The position numbers and the translations under genes are program-made. Below, piece after piece: positions 18,427 through 26,802 of a DNA stretch of 64,000 bases. The stretch covers positions 62,001 to 126,000 of the forward strand of contig CAVPUY010000014.1 in assembly GCA_963709075.1 (NCBI GenBank), written 5' to 3'. The DNA comes from Palsa-506 sp963709075. GTDB lineage: Bacteria > Actinomycetota > Actinomycetes > Streptosporangiales > Streptosporangiaceae. Every line of letters begins with the position of its first letter. Position 1 is the first letter of the stretch. A model generated the notes under the pieces. It was not told the DNA's origin, ran no database searches, and saw only the letters and a list, made by a program, of their open reading frames with translations.

Positions 18427-18619
18427 CCGGCCAGTCTACGGATGGGGTGCCTGGACGCTCAGCCAGCCGGCACGGCACGGGGCCCTGCCTGCTCCGTCCG
18501 CCCTGGCCTGGGGCGGCCCGGCAGGGCCTAGCTGGCGGTCGTTCTGGGCAGGCCGTCGGCAGCATGGACGGGGTAGATCTGGCCGGCCGTCGGCCGCGTG
18601 GACGGGTAGAGTCTTGCCG

Positions 18620-19246
18620 GTGGACGGCATCCATGACCTGGGCGGCATGCAGGGCTTCGGGCCGGTGCGTCATTTCCCGGCGGAGCCCGCCTTTCACTAC
18701 CGGTGGGAGGCGGTGACCCGGGCGCTCATGGCGGTCGTCGCCGGAGCGGTCGAGGCCAGCGGGGGCGAGTTCCGGCACTCGATCGAGCGGATGGATCCTG
18801 GCCACTATCTGACGTCAAGCTATTACGAGCACTGGCTGACCGCGGCGGCCACCCTGGCTGTCGAGCACGGGCTGGTAACCCGTTCAGAGCTTGAGGCGCG
18901 CGCTGGCGGGCGGTTCCCGCTGAGCGGCCCGGTGCTCGCGCCGCCCGTCGCCGTCGCCGGCCCCGATGTCAGCGTGCCGCGCTTCGGGGCCGGCGACCGC
19001 GTCCGGGTGCGCGAGTGGCATCCCCCCGGCCATACCCGGTGTCCTCGGTATGTCCGGGGCAAGGCCGGGACGGTGGTGCGGGTGGATGGCACCCATTCGG
19101 TGCCTGATATCGAGGCGCACGGCGCCGCCCGCCGCCGCGAGCCGACCTATTCGGTCCGGTTCGACGCCGCTGACCTGTGGCAGGACGGCCAGCGCGGCGT
19201 GTCGGTGCACGTCGACCTGTGGGACAGCTACCTGGAGCGATCGTGA
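18620..19246 (+). CDS. nthB: Nitrile hydratase subunit beta
   Basis: 208 residues from GTG 18620, giving the hallmark N-terminus VDGIHDLGGMQGFG. The TTG at 18614 only adds two residues. It continues with HFPAEPAFHYRWEAVTRAL and SYYEHWLTAAATLAVEHGLV. The C-terminal SH3-like barrel carries FGAGDRVRVREWHPPGHTRCPRYVRG and TYSVRFDAADLW. Together with the alpha subunit it hydrates nitriles to amides. The gene order beta-alpha is typical of cobalt-type enzymes, and the stop overlaps the alpha start (GTGA). Confidence 0.95.
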   Translation: MDGIHDLGGMQGFGPVRHFPAEPAFHYRWEAVTRALMAVVAGAVEASGGEFRHSIERMDPGHYLTSSYYEHWLTAAATLAVEHGLVTRSELEARAGGRFPLSGPVLAPPVAVAGPDVSVPRFGAGDRVRVREWHPPGHTRCPRYVRGKAGTVVRVDGTHSVPDIEAHGAARRREPTYSVRFDAADLWQDGQRGVSVHVDLWDSYLERS

Positions 19247-19836
19247 GCCTGGATGGCCACCACCCGGCTGCCGTGTCGCCGGTCGAGCAGCGCGTCGCAG
19301 CGCTCGAGGCCCTGCTGACCGAGCGCGGGCTGGTGCCCGAGGGCTTCATCGATGAGGTCACCCGCCAGTACGAGTCGGAGATCGGCCCGATGAACGGGGC
19401 GAAGGTCGTCGCCCGGGCCTGGGCCGACCCTGGGTACAAGCAGCGCCTGCTGGCCGAGGGCACCGCCGCGATCGCCGAGCTTGGCTTCGGCGGCGCGGAG
19501 GGTGACCACATGGTGGTCGTGGAGAATACCGCGGCCGTCCACAATGTCGTCGTCTGCACGCTGTGCTCCTGCTATCCGTGGCCGACGCTCGGGCTGCCCC
19601 CGGCATGGTACAAGGACCCCCCGTACCGGGCCCGGATGGTCCGCGAGCCCCGGGCGCTGCTGGCCGAGATGGGCTGCCTGCTGCCTGATGATGCCGAGAT
19701 CCGGGTATGGGACTCCTCCGCCGAGGTTCGCTACCTCGTCCTGCCCGAGCGCCCGCCGGAAACGAAGGGGATGACGGAGGCGGAGCTTGCCGCCCTGGTC
19801 ACCCGGGATTCGATGATCGGCGTGGCTCGTCTGTGA
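19243..19836 (+). CDS. nthA: Nitrile hydratase subunit alpha (cobalt type)
   Basis: 197 residues from GTG 19243. The metal-binding claw VCTLCSCYPW is present (C105, C108, S109, C110), with Thr after the first Cys, which marks cobalt-type rather than iron-type enzymes. Other family landmarks are LVPEGFIDEVTRQYE, KVVARAWADPGYKQRLL, HMVVVENT and the C-terminal RYLVLPERP. The two outer cysteines of the claw are post-translationally oxidised in characterised enzymes. It is overlapped by both neighbours and so is made as part of a tight beta-alpha-accessory operon. Confidence 0.96.
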   Translation: MSLDGHHPAAVSPVEQRVAALEALLTERGLVPEGFIDEVTRQYESEIGPMNGAKVVARAWADPGYKQRLLAEGTAAIAELGFGGAEGDHMVVVENTAAVHNVVVCTLCSCYPWPTLGLPPAWYKDPPYRARMVREPRALLAEMGCLLPDDAEIRVWDSSAEVRYLVLPERPPETKGMTEAELAALVTRDSMIGVARL

Positions 19837-20105
19837 GCGGGCAGCCGGGCCTGCTTGAGCTGGACCTGCCTCGCCGGAACGGCGAGCTGGCCTTCGACGC
19901 ACCCTGGCAGGGCAGGGTATTCGCGCTCGCGGCCGCTGTCGTCGAGCACGCGTTCGGCGGCGACAGGGAACCGTTCAGGCAACAGCTCATCAAGGCCATC
20001 GCGGCCGAGCCCGGCCGCCCTTACTGGGAGAGCTGGACAGCAGCGCTGGAGGTGGTGGTGGAGGCGCTGCCGCCGGCCTGCCGCGCCGGGGGAGAGCAGA
20101 TCTAG
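19833..20105 (+). CDS. Nitrile hydratase accessory (activator) protein
   Basis: 90 residues from GTG 19833, overlapping the alpha stop. It has the accessory-protein layout: LPRRNGELAFDAPWQGRVFA followed by PYWESWTAALEVVV. Relatives resemble the beta N-terminal domain and chaperone cobalt insertion by subunit exchange with the alpha subunit. No amidase gene follows, so the amide product must be handled elsewhere, possibly by the C-N hydrolases at 14-16 kb (inference). Confidence 0.88.
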   Translation: MSGQPGLLELDLPRRNGELAFDAPWQGRVFALAAAVVEHAFGGDREPFRQQLIKAIAAEPGRPYWESWTAALEVVVEALPPACRAGGEQI

Positions 20106-20175
20106 CGATCCCGGCGGCGCCGCCCTGTCCGCGGCGGAAAACACATGCTGGCGCCGGTGGCCAGGGGTCTCGTGA

Positions 20176-20814
20176 TCAGCCGGGCTGGCCTGCGGGCGGG
20201 TACGGGGCGGCCGGCGCTGGCACGGCAGCCTCGCGGGTAAGGCCCGCTAGCAGGCTCGCCGCGGCGGCCTGGAAGCGGGCGATGTCGCCGTAGGGCCGCG
20301 CGACGAGCATGGCCCCTTCGAGGCCGCTGACGATCATCCGCGCGGTATCACGCGCGGATCCGCTGAACTGGAGGCTGCCTTCCTCCCGGCCTTGGTCCAG
20401 GACGTGCTCCAGCCAGGTCTCGTTCTGGTCGAAGAACCGGATCACGGCGTCCTGCATCGGGGCCGGGAGGGTCTGGTACTCGGCCGCCAGCATGCCGCAC
20501 AGGCACATCCGCCGGTCGCGCAGCACCTCAAGGTACAGCCCCGCGTAGCCGTCGAGCGCGGCTGGCGCATCCGTGACGGTGGTCTCGACGGCCGCCAGCG
20601 CCTCAGCGAAGCGAGCCGCATAGCGCGCGAGCAGCGCCTCGCCGAGTTCCGCCTTGCCCGCGAAATGGTAGTGCAGGGCCGGTTTGGTGATCTTCAGTTC
20701 GGCGGCGACGTCGGCGTAGCTGAAGCCGTTGAACCCGCGGACCTGGACCAGCCGCTCGGCAACATCGAGGATCCGCGATGCGGTGCCGGAATTACCGCGC
20801 TCACCTGTGGCCAT
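20176..20814 (-). CDS. TetR-family transcriptional regulator
   Basis: 212 residues from ATG 20814; the frame is open further upstream, but that extension is non-family and would bury the operators. The N-terminal HTH reads RILDVAERLVQVRGFNGFSY then ADVAAELKITKPALHYHFAGK. The ligand-binding domain includes MCLCGMLAAEYQTLP, typical of the AcrR-like group that controls enzymes or efflux. Two near-identical palindromes in the divergent promoter (20854-20890) are its probable operators, so it should repress itself and the cupin gene. Confidence 0.9.
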   Translation of the reverse strand: MATGERGNSGTASRILDVAERLVQVRGFNGFSYADVAAELKITKPALHYHFAGKAELGEALLARYAARFAEALAAVETTVTDAPAALDGYAGLYLEVLRDRRMCLCGMLAAEYQTLPAPMQDAVIRFFDQNETWLEHVLDQGREEGSLQFSGSARDTARMIVSGLEGAMLVARPYGDIARFQAAAASLLAGLTREAAVPAPAAPYPPAGQPG

Positions 20815-20853
20815 GATCGGTGTCTGTCCTTCCGCCGTTCCCCTTGACGCCTG

Positions 20854-20890
20854 ACCTATCAGTAGGTAAGTATTTGACCTACCAGTAGGT
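20854..20890. promoter_or_regulatory. Twin palindromic operators for the TetR regulator
   Basis: Two 14-bp palindromes, ACCTATCAGTAGGT (20854-20867) and ACCTACCAGTAGGT (20877-20890), differ by one base and are centred 23 bp apart, about two helical turns. They lie in the 121-base gap between the TetR start and the cupin start. A TTGACC hexamer (20875-20880) overlaps the second site, so binding could occlude a plus-strand promoter. Confidence 0.8.
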
Positions 20891-20935
20891 AAGAGTACTT
20901 TACCTCGCTGTGACCGCGACCAGGGGAGGCCCGTG

Positions 20936-21289
20936 ATGGACAAGACCGAGCACCGGAGCTTCGAGGAACCGGATGAGACCCGTGAGTTCCCGCATGGGCG
21001 CGCCGAGATCCTCAGGATCGGCGGCGGCGAGGTCGGTCGGCTCGTCTTCGAGCCGGGGTGGCGCTGGTCGAACGACGTGCGGCCGATCGCGGGCACGGCG
21101 AGCTGCGAGGCGCCGCATTTCCAGTATCACGTCAGCGGCAGGCTGGCGATCCAGATGGATGACGGCACCGAGTTCACCGCCGTCCCGGGCGACATCACCG
21201 CGCTGCCCAGCGGCCACGACGCCTGGGTGGTCGGCAGCGAGCCGGTAGTGACCGTCGACTGGTTCGGCGCCGGCAGCTACGCTAAGTAG
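20936..21289 (+). CDS. Cupin-domain protein
   Basis: 117 residues, ATG 20936 with a GGGGAGG ribosome site upstream; a GTG one codon earlier is possible. The single cupin barrel has PHFQYHVSGRLAIQMDDGTE (motif 1 region) and PGDITALPSGHDAWVVGSEP (motif 2 with one His). Metal ligands are only partly conserved. It is divergent from, and probably repressed by, the TetR regulator, so it may modify or sense the inducing compound. Confidence 0.8.
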   Translation: MDKTEHRSFEEPDETREFPHGRAEILRIGGGEVGRLVFEPGWRWSNDVRPIAGTASCEAPHFQYHVSGRLAIQMDDGTEFTAVPGDITALPSGHDAWVVGSEPVVTVDWFGAGSYAK

Positions 21290-21373
21290 CCAGTCAGGCG
21301 CCCGGACGAAGATCCGCCGCGCAGCCGAGGCGGCACTGAACCCACACTTCAACCCGTTTTCGGGAGGCTCATC

Positions 21374-21940
21374 GTGTCTACCGTCGCCGACTGGCACGCT
21401 CGGGCGCTCGACGCCACCGGCCGGATCGTCGAGGCGATTCCGGCTGACCGCTGGCAGCGAGCAACTCCGTGCCCGGACTGGGATGTGCGGGCACTGGTCA
21501 ACCACCTGGTGTCGGGAAACCTGTGGGCGGCCGAGCTCGGCACCGGCCGGACGATCGAGGAGGTCGGCCACCGGCTCGACGGCGACTGCCTTGGCGCTGA
21601 CCCGCCCGCGGCCTATGCGGCTTCAGCCCAGGCTGCCTCCGATGCTTTCGGCCGGCCCGGGGCGCTGGAGGCGCCGTGCGCGGTGTCGTACGGGCCGGTC
21701 CCCGGTTCGGTTTACGCAGGCCACCGCTTCATCGACGTCCTGATCCATGGCTGGGACCTGGCTACTGCCAGCGGGCAGGACGCGACACTCGATGATGACC
21801 TTGTCGAGGCCTGCAGGCAGATCACTGAACCGCAGGCAGAGATGCTGCGGGCCAGCGGCGTCTTCGCCGAGGGCGTGCCTGTCCCGCCGGACGCGAGTGC
21901 CCAGACGCGGCTTCTTGCGATGCTCGGCCGGAGAGGCTGA
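21374..21940 (+). CDS. TIGR03086-family (DinB/maleylpyruvate isomerase-like) protein
   Basis: 188 residues, GTG 21374 with GGGAGG six bases upstream. The family signature TPCPDWDVRALVNHLVSGN is near residue 38 (His as metal ligand), with HRFIDVLIHGWDLATASG near 123. These four-helix proteins are thought to bind a divalent metal and use mycothiol-type thiols, and the exact reaction is unknown. It is separate from the cupin by 84 bases and possibly in the same TetR-controlled unit. Confidence 0.88.
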   Translation: MSTVADWHARALDATGRIVEAIPADRWQRATPCPDWDVRALVNHLVSGNLWAAELGTGRTIEEVGHRLDGDCLGADPPAAYAASAQAASDAFGRPGALEAPCAVSYGPVPGSVYAGHRFIDVLIHGWDLATASGQDATLDDDLVEACRQITEPQAEMLRASGVFAEGVPVPPDASAQTRLLAMLGRRG

Positions 21941-21985
21941 GCTCCGGTGGGCCTGCAGCCGGCTCGGCTCGGCGGAAGGGATCAC

Positions 21986-22998
21986 GTGGCAACTACCGAG
22001 CAGGTATCCGAGCTGCTTGCCCGGGCGTCCTCGCGTACCGAGCTACGGCCCGGTGACGCCCGCGCGGGCGCCTTGTACGAGCGGGTCGTGATCGACGGCG
22101 AGCGGTATTTCGTGAAGCGCCTCAGCCCCGCGTCGGACTGGATCATGCGTGTCACCGGGGATCATGTGCACCGCCCTTACCTGGCATGGCAGTCCGGGGT
22201 GATCGGCCGGTCGCCCGCCTGCATCGACCACACGTTGGTGGCGATGCAGGTCAGCGGCACGGGCGAGGAGGCCGTCCTGACGATGGTGATGCGCGATGTC
22301 GGCTCCTTCCTGGTGCCCGAGGGCGACGCCGTCGTGCCGCTGGACCAGCACGCCGGCTTCGTCGAGCACATGGCCGCTCTCGGCGTGGCGTTCTGGGGCT
22401 GGGAAGACGACATCGGGCTGACCACGATGGAGCAGCGGGTGCGGTTCTTCGCGCCGGACAACATCGCGGCCGAGCTGCTGGCCGCCGAGGTGCCCCCGCC
22501 GATCGCGGCCGCCGAGGCGGGATGGCTGGCCCTGCCCGGGCGGTCGCCGGTGCTGTCGCGCCTTGCCCGCCTCCTGCATGACCAGCCCGGACTTGTCACC
22601 GGGCCGCTGGGCGCCACGCCGCGAACGTTCCTGCACGGCGACTGGAAGATGGGCAACCTCGGGACGCACCCGGACGGGCGCACCATCCTGCTCGACTGGG
22701 CATACCCGGGCTCCGGCCCGGCGTGCTGGGAATTGTGCTGGTACCTGGCGCTCAACCGGGCCCGGCTGCCGGAGTCCAAGGAGATGGTCATAGACCGGTT
22801 CCGCGTCGCGCTCGAGGCGGCGCGGAGTCGCCACCGGCTCGCTGGTGGGACGCCCAGCTCGACCTCTGCCTGATCGCCATCATGGCCGCCTTCGGCTGGG
22901 AGAAGGCACTCGGCGACGACGACGAGCTTTGGTGGTGGGAGAGCCGGGTCGCCGAGGCGGCCGCGCGCCAGCGCATCGCGGTCCCGGCGGCCGGGTGA
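21986..22998 (+). CDS. Phosphotransferase (APH-like kinase) family protein, frameshifted
   Basis: The start is GTG 21986 with GGAAGGG five bases upstream. About 280 residues read in one frame, with GERYFVKRLSPASDWIMRVT (N-lobe Lys), catalytic loop FLHGDWKMGNLG and ILLDWAYPGSGPACWELCWYL (metal Asp). Near 22815-22825 the frame is lost; a one-base deletion restores ESPPARWWDAQLDLC and a C-terminus ending at 22998. The total is about 337 residues. The HGDxxxxN and D motifs place it in the aminoglycoside/choline phosphotransferase superfamily; the substrate is unknown. Its stop overlaps the next start. Confidence 0.78.
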
Positions 22999-23776
22999 AA
23001 CCCAGCCATTACGCCGGCGCCGCCGGCGATGGGCACTCGGCGCTACGCTGGTGTACGGTCCGATAGCCGCCGAGCTCGTGGCCATGAGTCCCCGTCCGCT
23101 CGCCGGGCTGACGGTGCTTGACGCTGGCGCCGGCACCGGAGCGGTCAGCTCCGTGCTGGCGGCCCTGGGAGCCCGGCCGGTCGCGGCGGACTCGTCATTC
23201 GACATGCTGGCGTGGAATGCCAGCGCCAGGCCGCCCGCTGTCGTCGCCGACATCCGTGCGCTGCCGATCCGGGCCGGTTCAGCTGACGGCGCGGTCGCGG
23301 CGTTCGTGCTCAACCACCTCGCCGAACCGGCGGCCGGATTCGCTGAGCTGATCCGCGTCACCCGCCCAGGCGCCGCCGTGCTCGCCGCGGTGTTCAGCAA
23401 CGTGAGCCGGAGCCAGGCACGGGACCAGGTCGACGCGGTCGCTCAGGACGCGGGCTGGCAGGTCCCGGACTGGTATGCCGACCTCAAGGCAACCGCTTTC
23501 CCTGTCATCGGCACCGCCGCGGCCATGGGCGCCGCGGCCCGCGCGGCCGGGCTGGCCGAAATCGTGGTGCAGGAACGGCCCGTCGACGTGGGCGTCACCC
23601 GGCCCGAGCAGCTGGTCAGCTACCGGCTGGGCCATCCCGCCTTCACCAGCTGGCTCGACCGTATCGGCCCGCGCCGGGCCGGCGAACTCGCCAGTTATGC
23701 CGCCGATGCGATCCGCCCGATAATGCAGCCCTACCGGCCCGTCGTCGTGTTCCTTGCCGCCGCCAGGCCGGCCTGA
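22995..23776 (+). CDS. Class I SAM-dependent methyltransferase, frameshifted near the start
   Basis: The probable start is GTG 22995, overlapping the kinase stop. It reads KPSHYAGAAGDGHSALRW and then needs one extra base near 23045 to join YGPIAAELVAMSP. The core has motif I VLDAGAGTGAVSSVLA, an acidic loop VAADSSFDMLAW, and ADIRALPIRAGSADGAVAAF (motif II/III), giving a Rossmann methyltransferase. About 260 residues in all. It is coupled to the kinase, so the two may modify the same small molecule. Confidence 0.8.
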
Positions 23777-23883
23777 CGAGACAGGCAGAACCCGGTGCCC
23801 GCAGCGCCGCGGGTCACAATTAGCGTGACTATGGGTAGTTATGGCTGGTTGGCGGGCAGGGCGGGCCGTTACTATCAGGCCGC

Positions 23884-24087
23884 ATGGCAACACCCACCTC
23901 CAGCGGCGTGAAGTTCGAGATCGAGGTCTGGTACGACCAGGCAAGCCGCACCATCACCTTCTCCAGTGATGACCGTGATCTCGGGCCCAATGCGATGATC
24001 GGCAGCTTCAGGCCGGGGTCGGCGGCCGAGAACAGGGCGAGGGAGCTGCTGGCCCGGTACGGCAAGCTTCCCGGCGGCGCGACCTGA
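23884..24087 (+). CDS. Small hypothetical protein
   Basis: 67 residues beginning MATPTSSGVKFEIEVWYDQ, then TITFSSDDRDLG and RARELLARYGKLP. It has a well-formed beta-hairpin plus helix character and good actinobacterial codon bias. It has its own 107-base upstream gap. No known family recognised. Confidence 0.6.
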   Translation: MATPTSSGVKFEIEVWYDQASRTITFSSDDRDLGPNAMIGSFRPGSAAENRARELLARYGKLPGGAT

Positions 24088-24278
24088 CGGCGCGGGTGAG
24101 CTGTGACCGGCGGCCGCCGGACGCACCATGCCGACGCTGATCGTCGGCCGTGCCATTACCGGGATAGCGCTTCCGGGTAGGCCAGCCTGCCTGGCCGTCA
24201 CCCGGCGAGGAACTGCCGGCCTGGCCGAGCAGGCCGCGCACGGTGGCAGCCCGGCCGTGAGCGGGTAGTTTCTGGCAT

Positions 24279-24779
24279 GTGACCACGGCGATTGCGCAGT
24301 TCATGCGAGAGCTGGAGCGGGTGTGGGACGGGCACCTGGAGGCATTGCTCGGGCAGCGGGACCTGGACGCTACGCTCGCCCGGCTGGCGGCTGAGCCGTC
24401 AGTCCGGCACATTCCCGCGATGACCGGCGCCGCCGGGCGCCAGGCCGTAGAGCGATACTACGGCGAGGAATTCCTCCCGTACCTGCCCGGTGATCTTGTC
24501 CTCAGCAGGATCTCCCGAACCGTGGACCGGTTCCGGCTGGTCGACGAGGCGACCGTTTCCTTCACCCACGACCGGGAGCTGCCCTGGCTGCTGCCCGGCG
24601 TCGGCCCCACGTACCGGCGGGCCGAGGTGCTGGCCATCGCGGTCGTCAGCTTTCAGCGCGGGCTGATCTGCTCCCAGCGGATCCTCTGGGACCAGGCCAC
24701 GCTCACCGCCCAGCTTGGCGTTCCTGGTCTCGTCACGTCAGGACCTGGCCGGGCATGGGCCGGGGTCGGTACGTTCTGA
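24279..24779 (+). CDS. SnoaL/NTF2-like protein
   Basis: 166 residues from GTG 24279. It has the NTF2-like cone fold pattern: an N-terminal helix pair with LERVWDGHLEALLGQRDLDA, then RHIPAMTGAAGRQAVERYYG (the 'G...l..fy' motif), VDRFRLVDEATVSFTHD, and VLAIAVVSFQRGLICSQRIL as the final strands. Family members include hydrolases, isomerases and carotenoid-type binders; no catalytic set can be assigned. It ends two bases before the next gene's start. Confidence 0.82.
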   Translation: MTTAIAQFMRELERVWDGHLEALLGQRDLDATLARLAAEPSVRHIPAMTGAAGRQAVERYYGEEFLPYLPGDLVLSRISRTVDRFRLVDEATVSFTHDRELPWLLPGVGPTYRRAEVLAIAVVSFQRGLICSQRILWDQATLTAQLGVPGLVTSGPGRAWAGVGTF

Positions 24780-24781
24780 GG

Positions 24782-26087
24782 ATGGCAGCCGATGAGCCGG
24801 GAGCAGCGGCGGAGCGGAAGGGTTCTCTCGTCTTCGCCGGCGTCATCGGCGGCATGGCCGGGGCCGCGCTGGCGGGGCATCGGGGCGCACGGGCGGCCGG
24901 CCTGGGCGCGGTCGCCGGAGCGGCCGGGCTTGCGGTGTCCGAGGCGCTGGCCCGGGCGCGGCAGCGTCCCGGCGAGATCCCGCCGCTGTGGCAGCGGATC
25001 GCCACCAGCGCCGCTCTCGTCGCGCCGCTCGGCTGGGCGGCCGGGCGCGTGACTCGCGCCGGGCCGGTCGCGGTGGGAGCCGCGACCGGGACGCTCGGCG
25101 GCCTGCTCGGGATCCGCCCGCAGAAGGTGCTGCTCGGGCCCCTGTTCGGGGCCGCGGTGGGCCGGGCGCTCGCGGTCGCGGCGGCGCCCGGTGCCGCCGT
25201 CGGTGGTCGCCAGCCGCCACGATGCGGGTTACCGGGTGGCGTCCGCGCTGGTCTTCCGGGACGCGCAGGTGACCCTGCTCGCGGAGCGCGTCCGGGCGGA
25301 GGATCTGCCGTTCGTCGTGCCGCGGGAAGCCCGGTCCCGGTACGTCGGCACCGGCTACGTCCGCGAGCTGGCCGCGGTGCTGGGCGGCCGCTACGTCGCC
25401 GACGCGCCGGACGTCGGCATCGTCGCCTCGGTGGACGAGCTGGCCGGCCCGCAGTTCGACCCGGCGGCCATTGACCCGCGGGTCCGCGAGTTCTATGAGC
25501 ACACAACCCGGTTCACCCTCGACATCGTTCCGCAGTGGCGGCTGTGGGTGCGCCCGGGCTACCTGCTCTACCGGACCGTGGTCGCGCGCCCGCTTGGGCA
25601 GGCGAACGTGCCGATGAACCAGCGCGAGACGCAGCGGGGCATCCGCAGCCGGATCGACACGATCACCCCGGCCGACGCCAGCGTCGTGGCGATCAGGGGC
25701 TGGATCCGGTCGTTCGCCGATACCGACGAGCCGATCTATGTCGGCATCTACACCACCTACCGCCGTGGCGGCCGGGGGTACGTGAGCGTCGGCTTCCCGC
25801 TGCCGCAGGCCAGCTTCACCGCGACGCTGCTGCCGCGTGCCCGGCCTGGCGGCGGCCTGGTGCTGACCAGCCGCAGCGACCTGGACCAGCCCGGCCACTA
25901 TCTCGCCTACATCGACCCGGCCAGCCGGGAGCTCACCGCGGCGGCGGTCCGTGGCTTCGCCGAACAGCTCGACGTCTACGTGCAGGATGGCGAGCTGCGA
26001 GCCGAGCACGCCTTCTCCGTGTTCGGGCTGCCCTTCCTCGTCCTGCATTACCGGATGCACCGCAAACCCGCGGCGCCCGCGGCCTGA
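24782..26087 (+). CDS. Conserved-looking hypothetical protein with Ala/Gly-rich membrane-like N-terminus, frameshifted
   Basis: ATG 24782. The first ~135 residues are Ala/Gly-rich with several weak hydrophobic stretches (GVIGGMAGAALAGHRGARAA, AVGAATGTLGGLLGI). Near 25190-25200 the frame shifts by one into a longer, well-structured region of about 295 residues: ASRHDAGYRVASALVFRDAQ, EHTTRFTLDIVPQWRLWVRP, MNQRETQRGIRSRIDTI, GIYTTYRRGGRGYVSVGFPL and VFGLPFLVLHYRMHRK. I do not recognise the family. The second part looks soluble and enzyme-like. Together about 434 residues. Confidence 0.6.
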
Positions 26088-26222
26088 CAAATTCTCCGGG
26101 CCACCTCCTGCCGCAGAAATCGATCGTATGTTTGGCTACAGGCCATGGAGCAGAGAAGGCGCTCGACGTTCCCTGGCTTCCCTGAGCAATGCCGCCTCGG
26201 CCACCCCTGGAGGCCAGGTACG

Positions 26223-26381
26223 GTGGCCATCGACTGGCGGCCGTGCGACTGCCGGGCGGCGAGCGCGGCCCGCGGCGGCCATCTCGAGGTCAGCTGCGGC
26301 GCTCCCGGCTGCAGCGAGCGCTGGCAGCGACCGCTGCATCAGCCCCTCGGCATGCTGGGCCACCACCGGCCCGGGCACTAG
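26223..26381 (+). CDS. Tiny Cys-rich protein
   Basis: 52 residues from GTG 26223 (the frame is open from ATG 26145). It contains CDC near residue 8, then SCGAPGCSERW near 28-37. The closing GC-x-ERW matches the Cys-rich protein at 3159-3422. Four cysteines could bind one metal. Weak evidence apart from the motif. Confidence 0.35.
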   Translation: MAIDWRPCDCRAASAARGGHLEVSCGAPGCSERWQRPLHQPLGMLGHHRPGH

Positions 26382-26427
26382 CAGGACCGCCGGGCAGGCA
26401 GCATGACCGCGGCACCGGGCCCGCTCG

Positions 26428-26802
26428 TCAGGGAGTCGCCGAGCCGGTGGCCGACGGAGTTGGCGTGGCCACGGAAGGCGATGTCGTCGGAACGCCAGTC
26501 GGGCTTGGCGATGCGCTCCGGCGCGGCGTCGTCGTGGGGCGCGGCGTCGTGGTCGGGGACGGCGTCGGGGTCGGGGACGGCGATTTCGCTGGCGTGGTCC
26601 GCGTGGTCGGCGTCGGCCTGGCGGCCGGCGATGACGGCGCGGCGGGCGAGGTGGTCTGCTGGTCGCTGGTGCTTGTTGGCTGCGGGGGCTTGACCAGCGC
26701 GTAGGTCACCAGGGTGAGCAGGAAGATGCCGATCAGGATCCAGGTCGAGGTGCGCACTCGCCGCACCCGCCGCACCTGCCGCACCTGCCGCATCAGCCGC
26801 AT
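26428..26802 (-). CDS. Membrane-anchored protein with Pro/Thr/Ser-rich tail
   Basis: 124 residues. A basic N-terminus with a repeated R-x-V-R pattern is followed by one membrane helix (TWILIGIFLLTLVTYALV) and then an ~80-residue extracellular tail of almost pure Pro, Thr, Ser and Ala, as in glycosylated or wall-spanning linkers. The ATG overlaps the stop of the MscS gene (ATGA), so the two are translated together. It may be an accessory of the channel or simply a wall-spanning anchor. Confidence 0.65.
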   Translation of the reverse strand: MRLMRQVRQVRRVRRVRTSTWILIGIFLLTLVTYALVKPPQPTSTSDQQTTSPAAPSSPAARPTPTTRTTPAKSPSPTPTPSPTTTPRPTTTPRRSASPSPTGVPTTSPSVATPTPSATGSATP

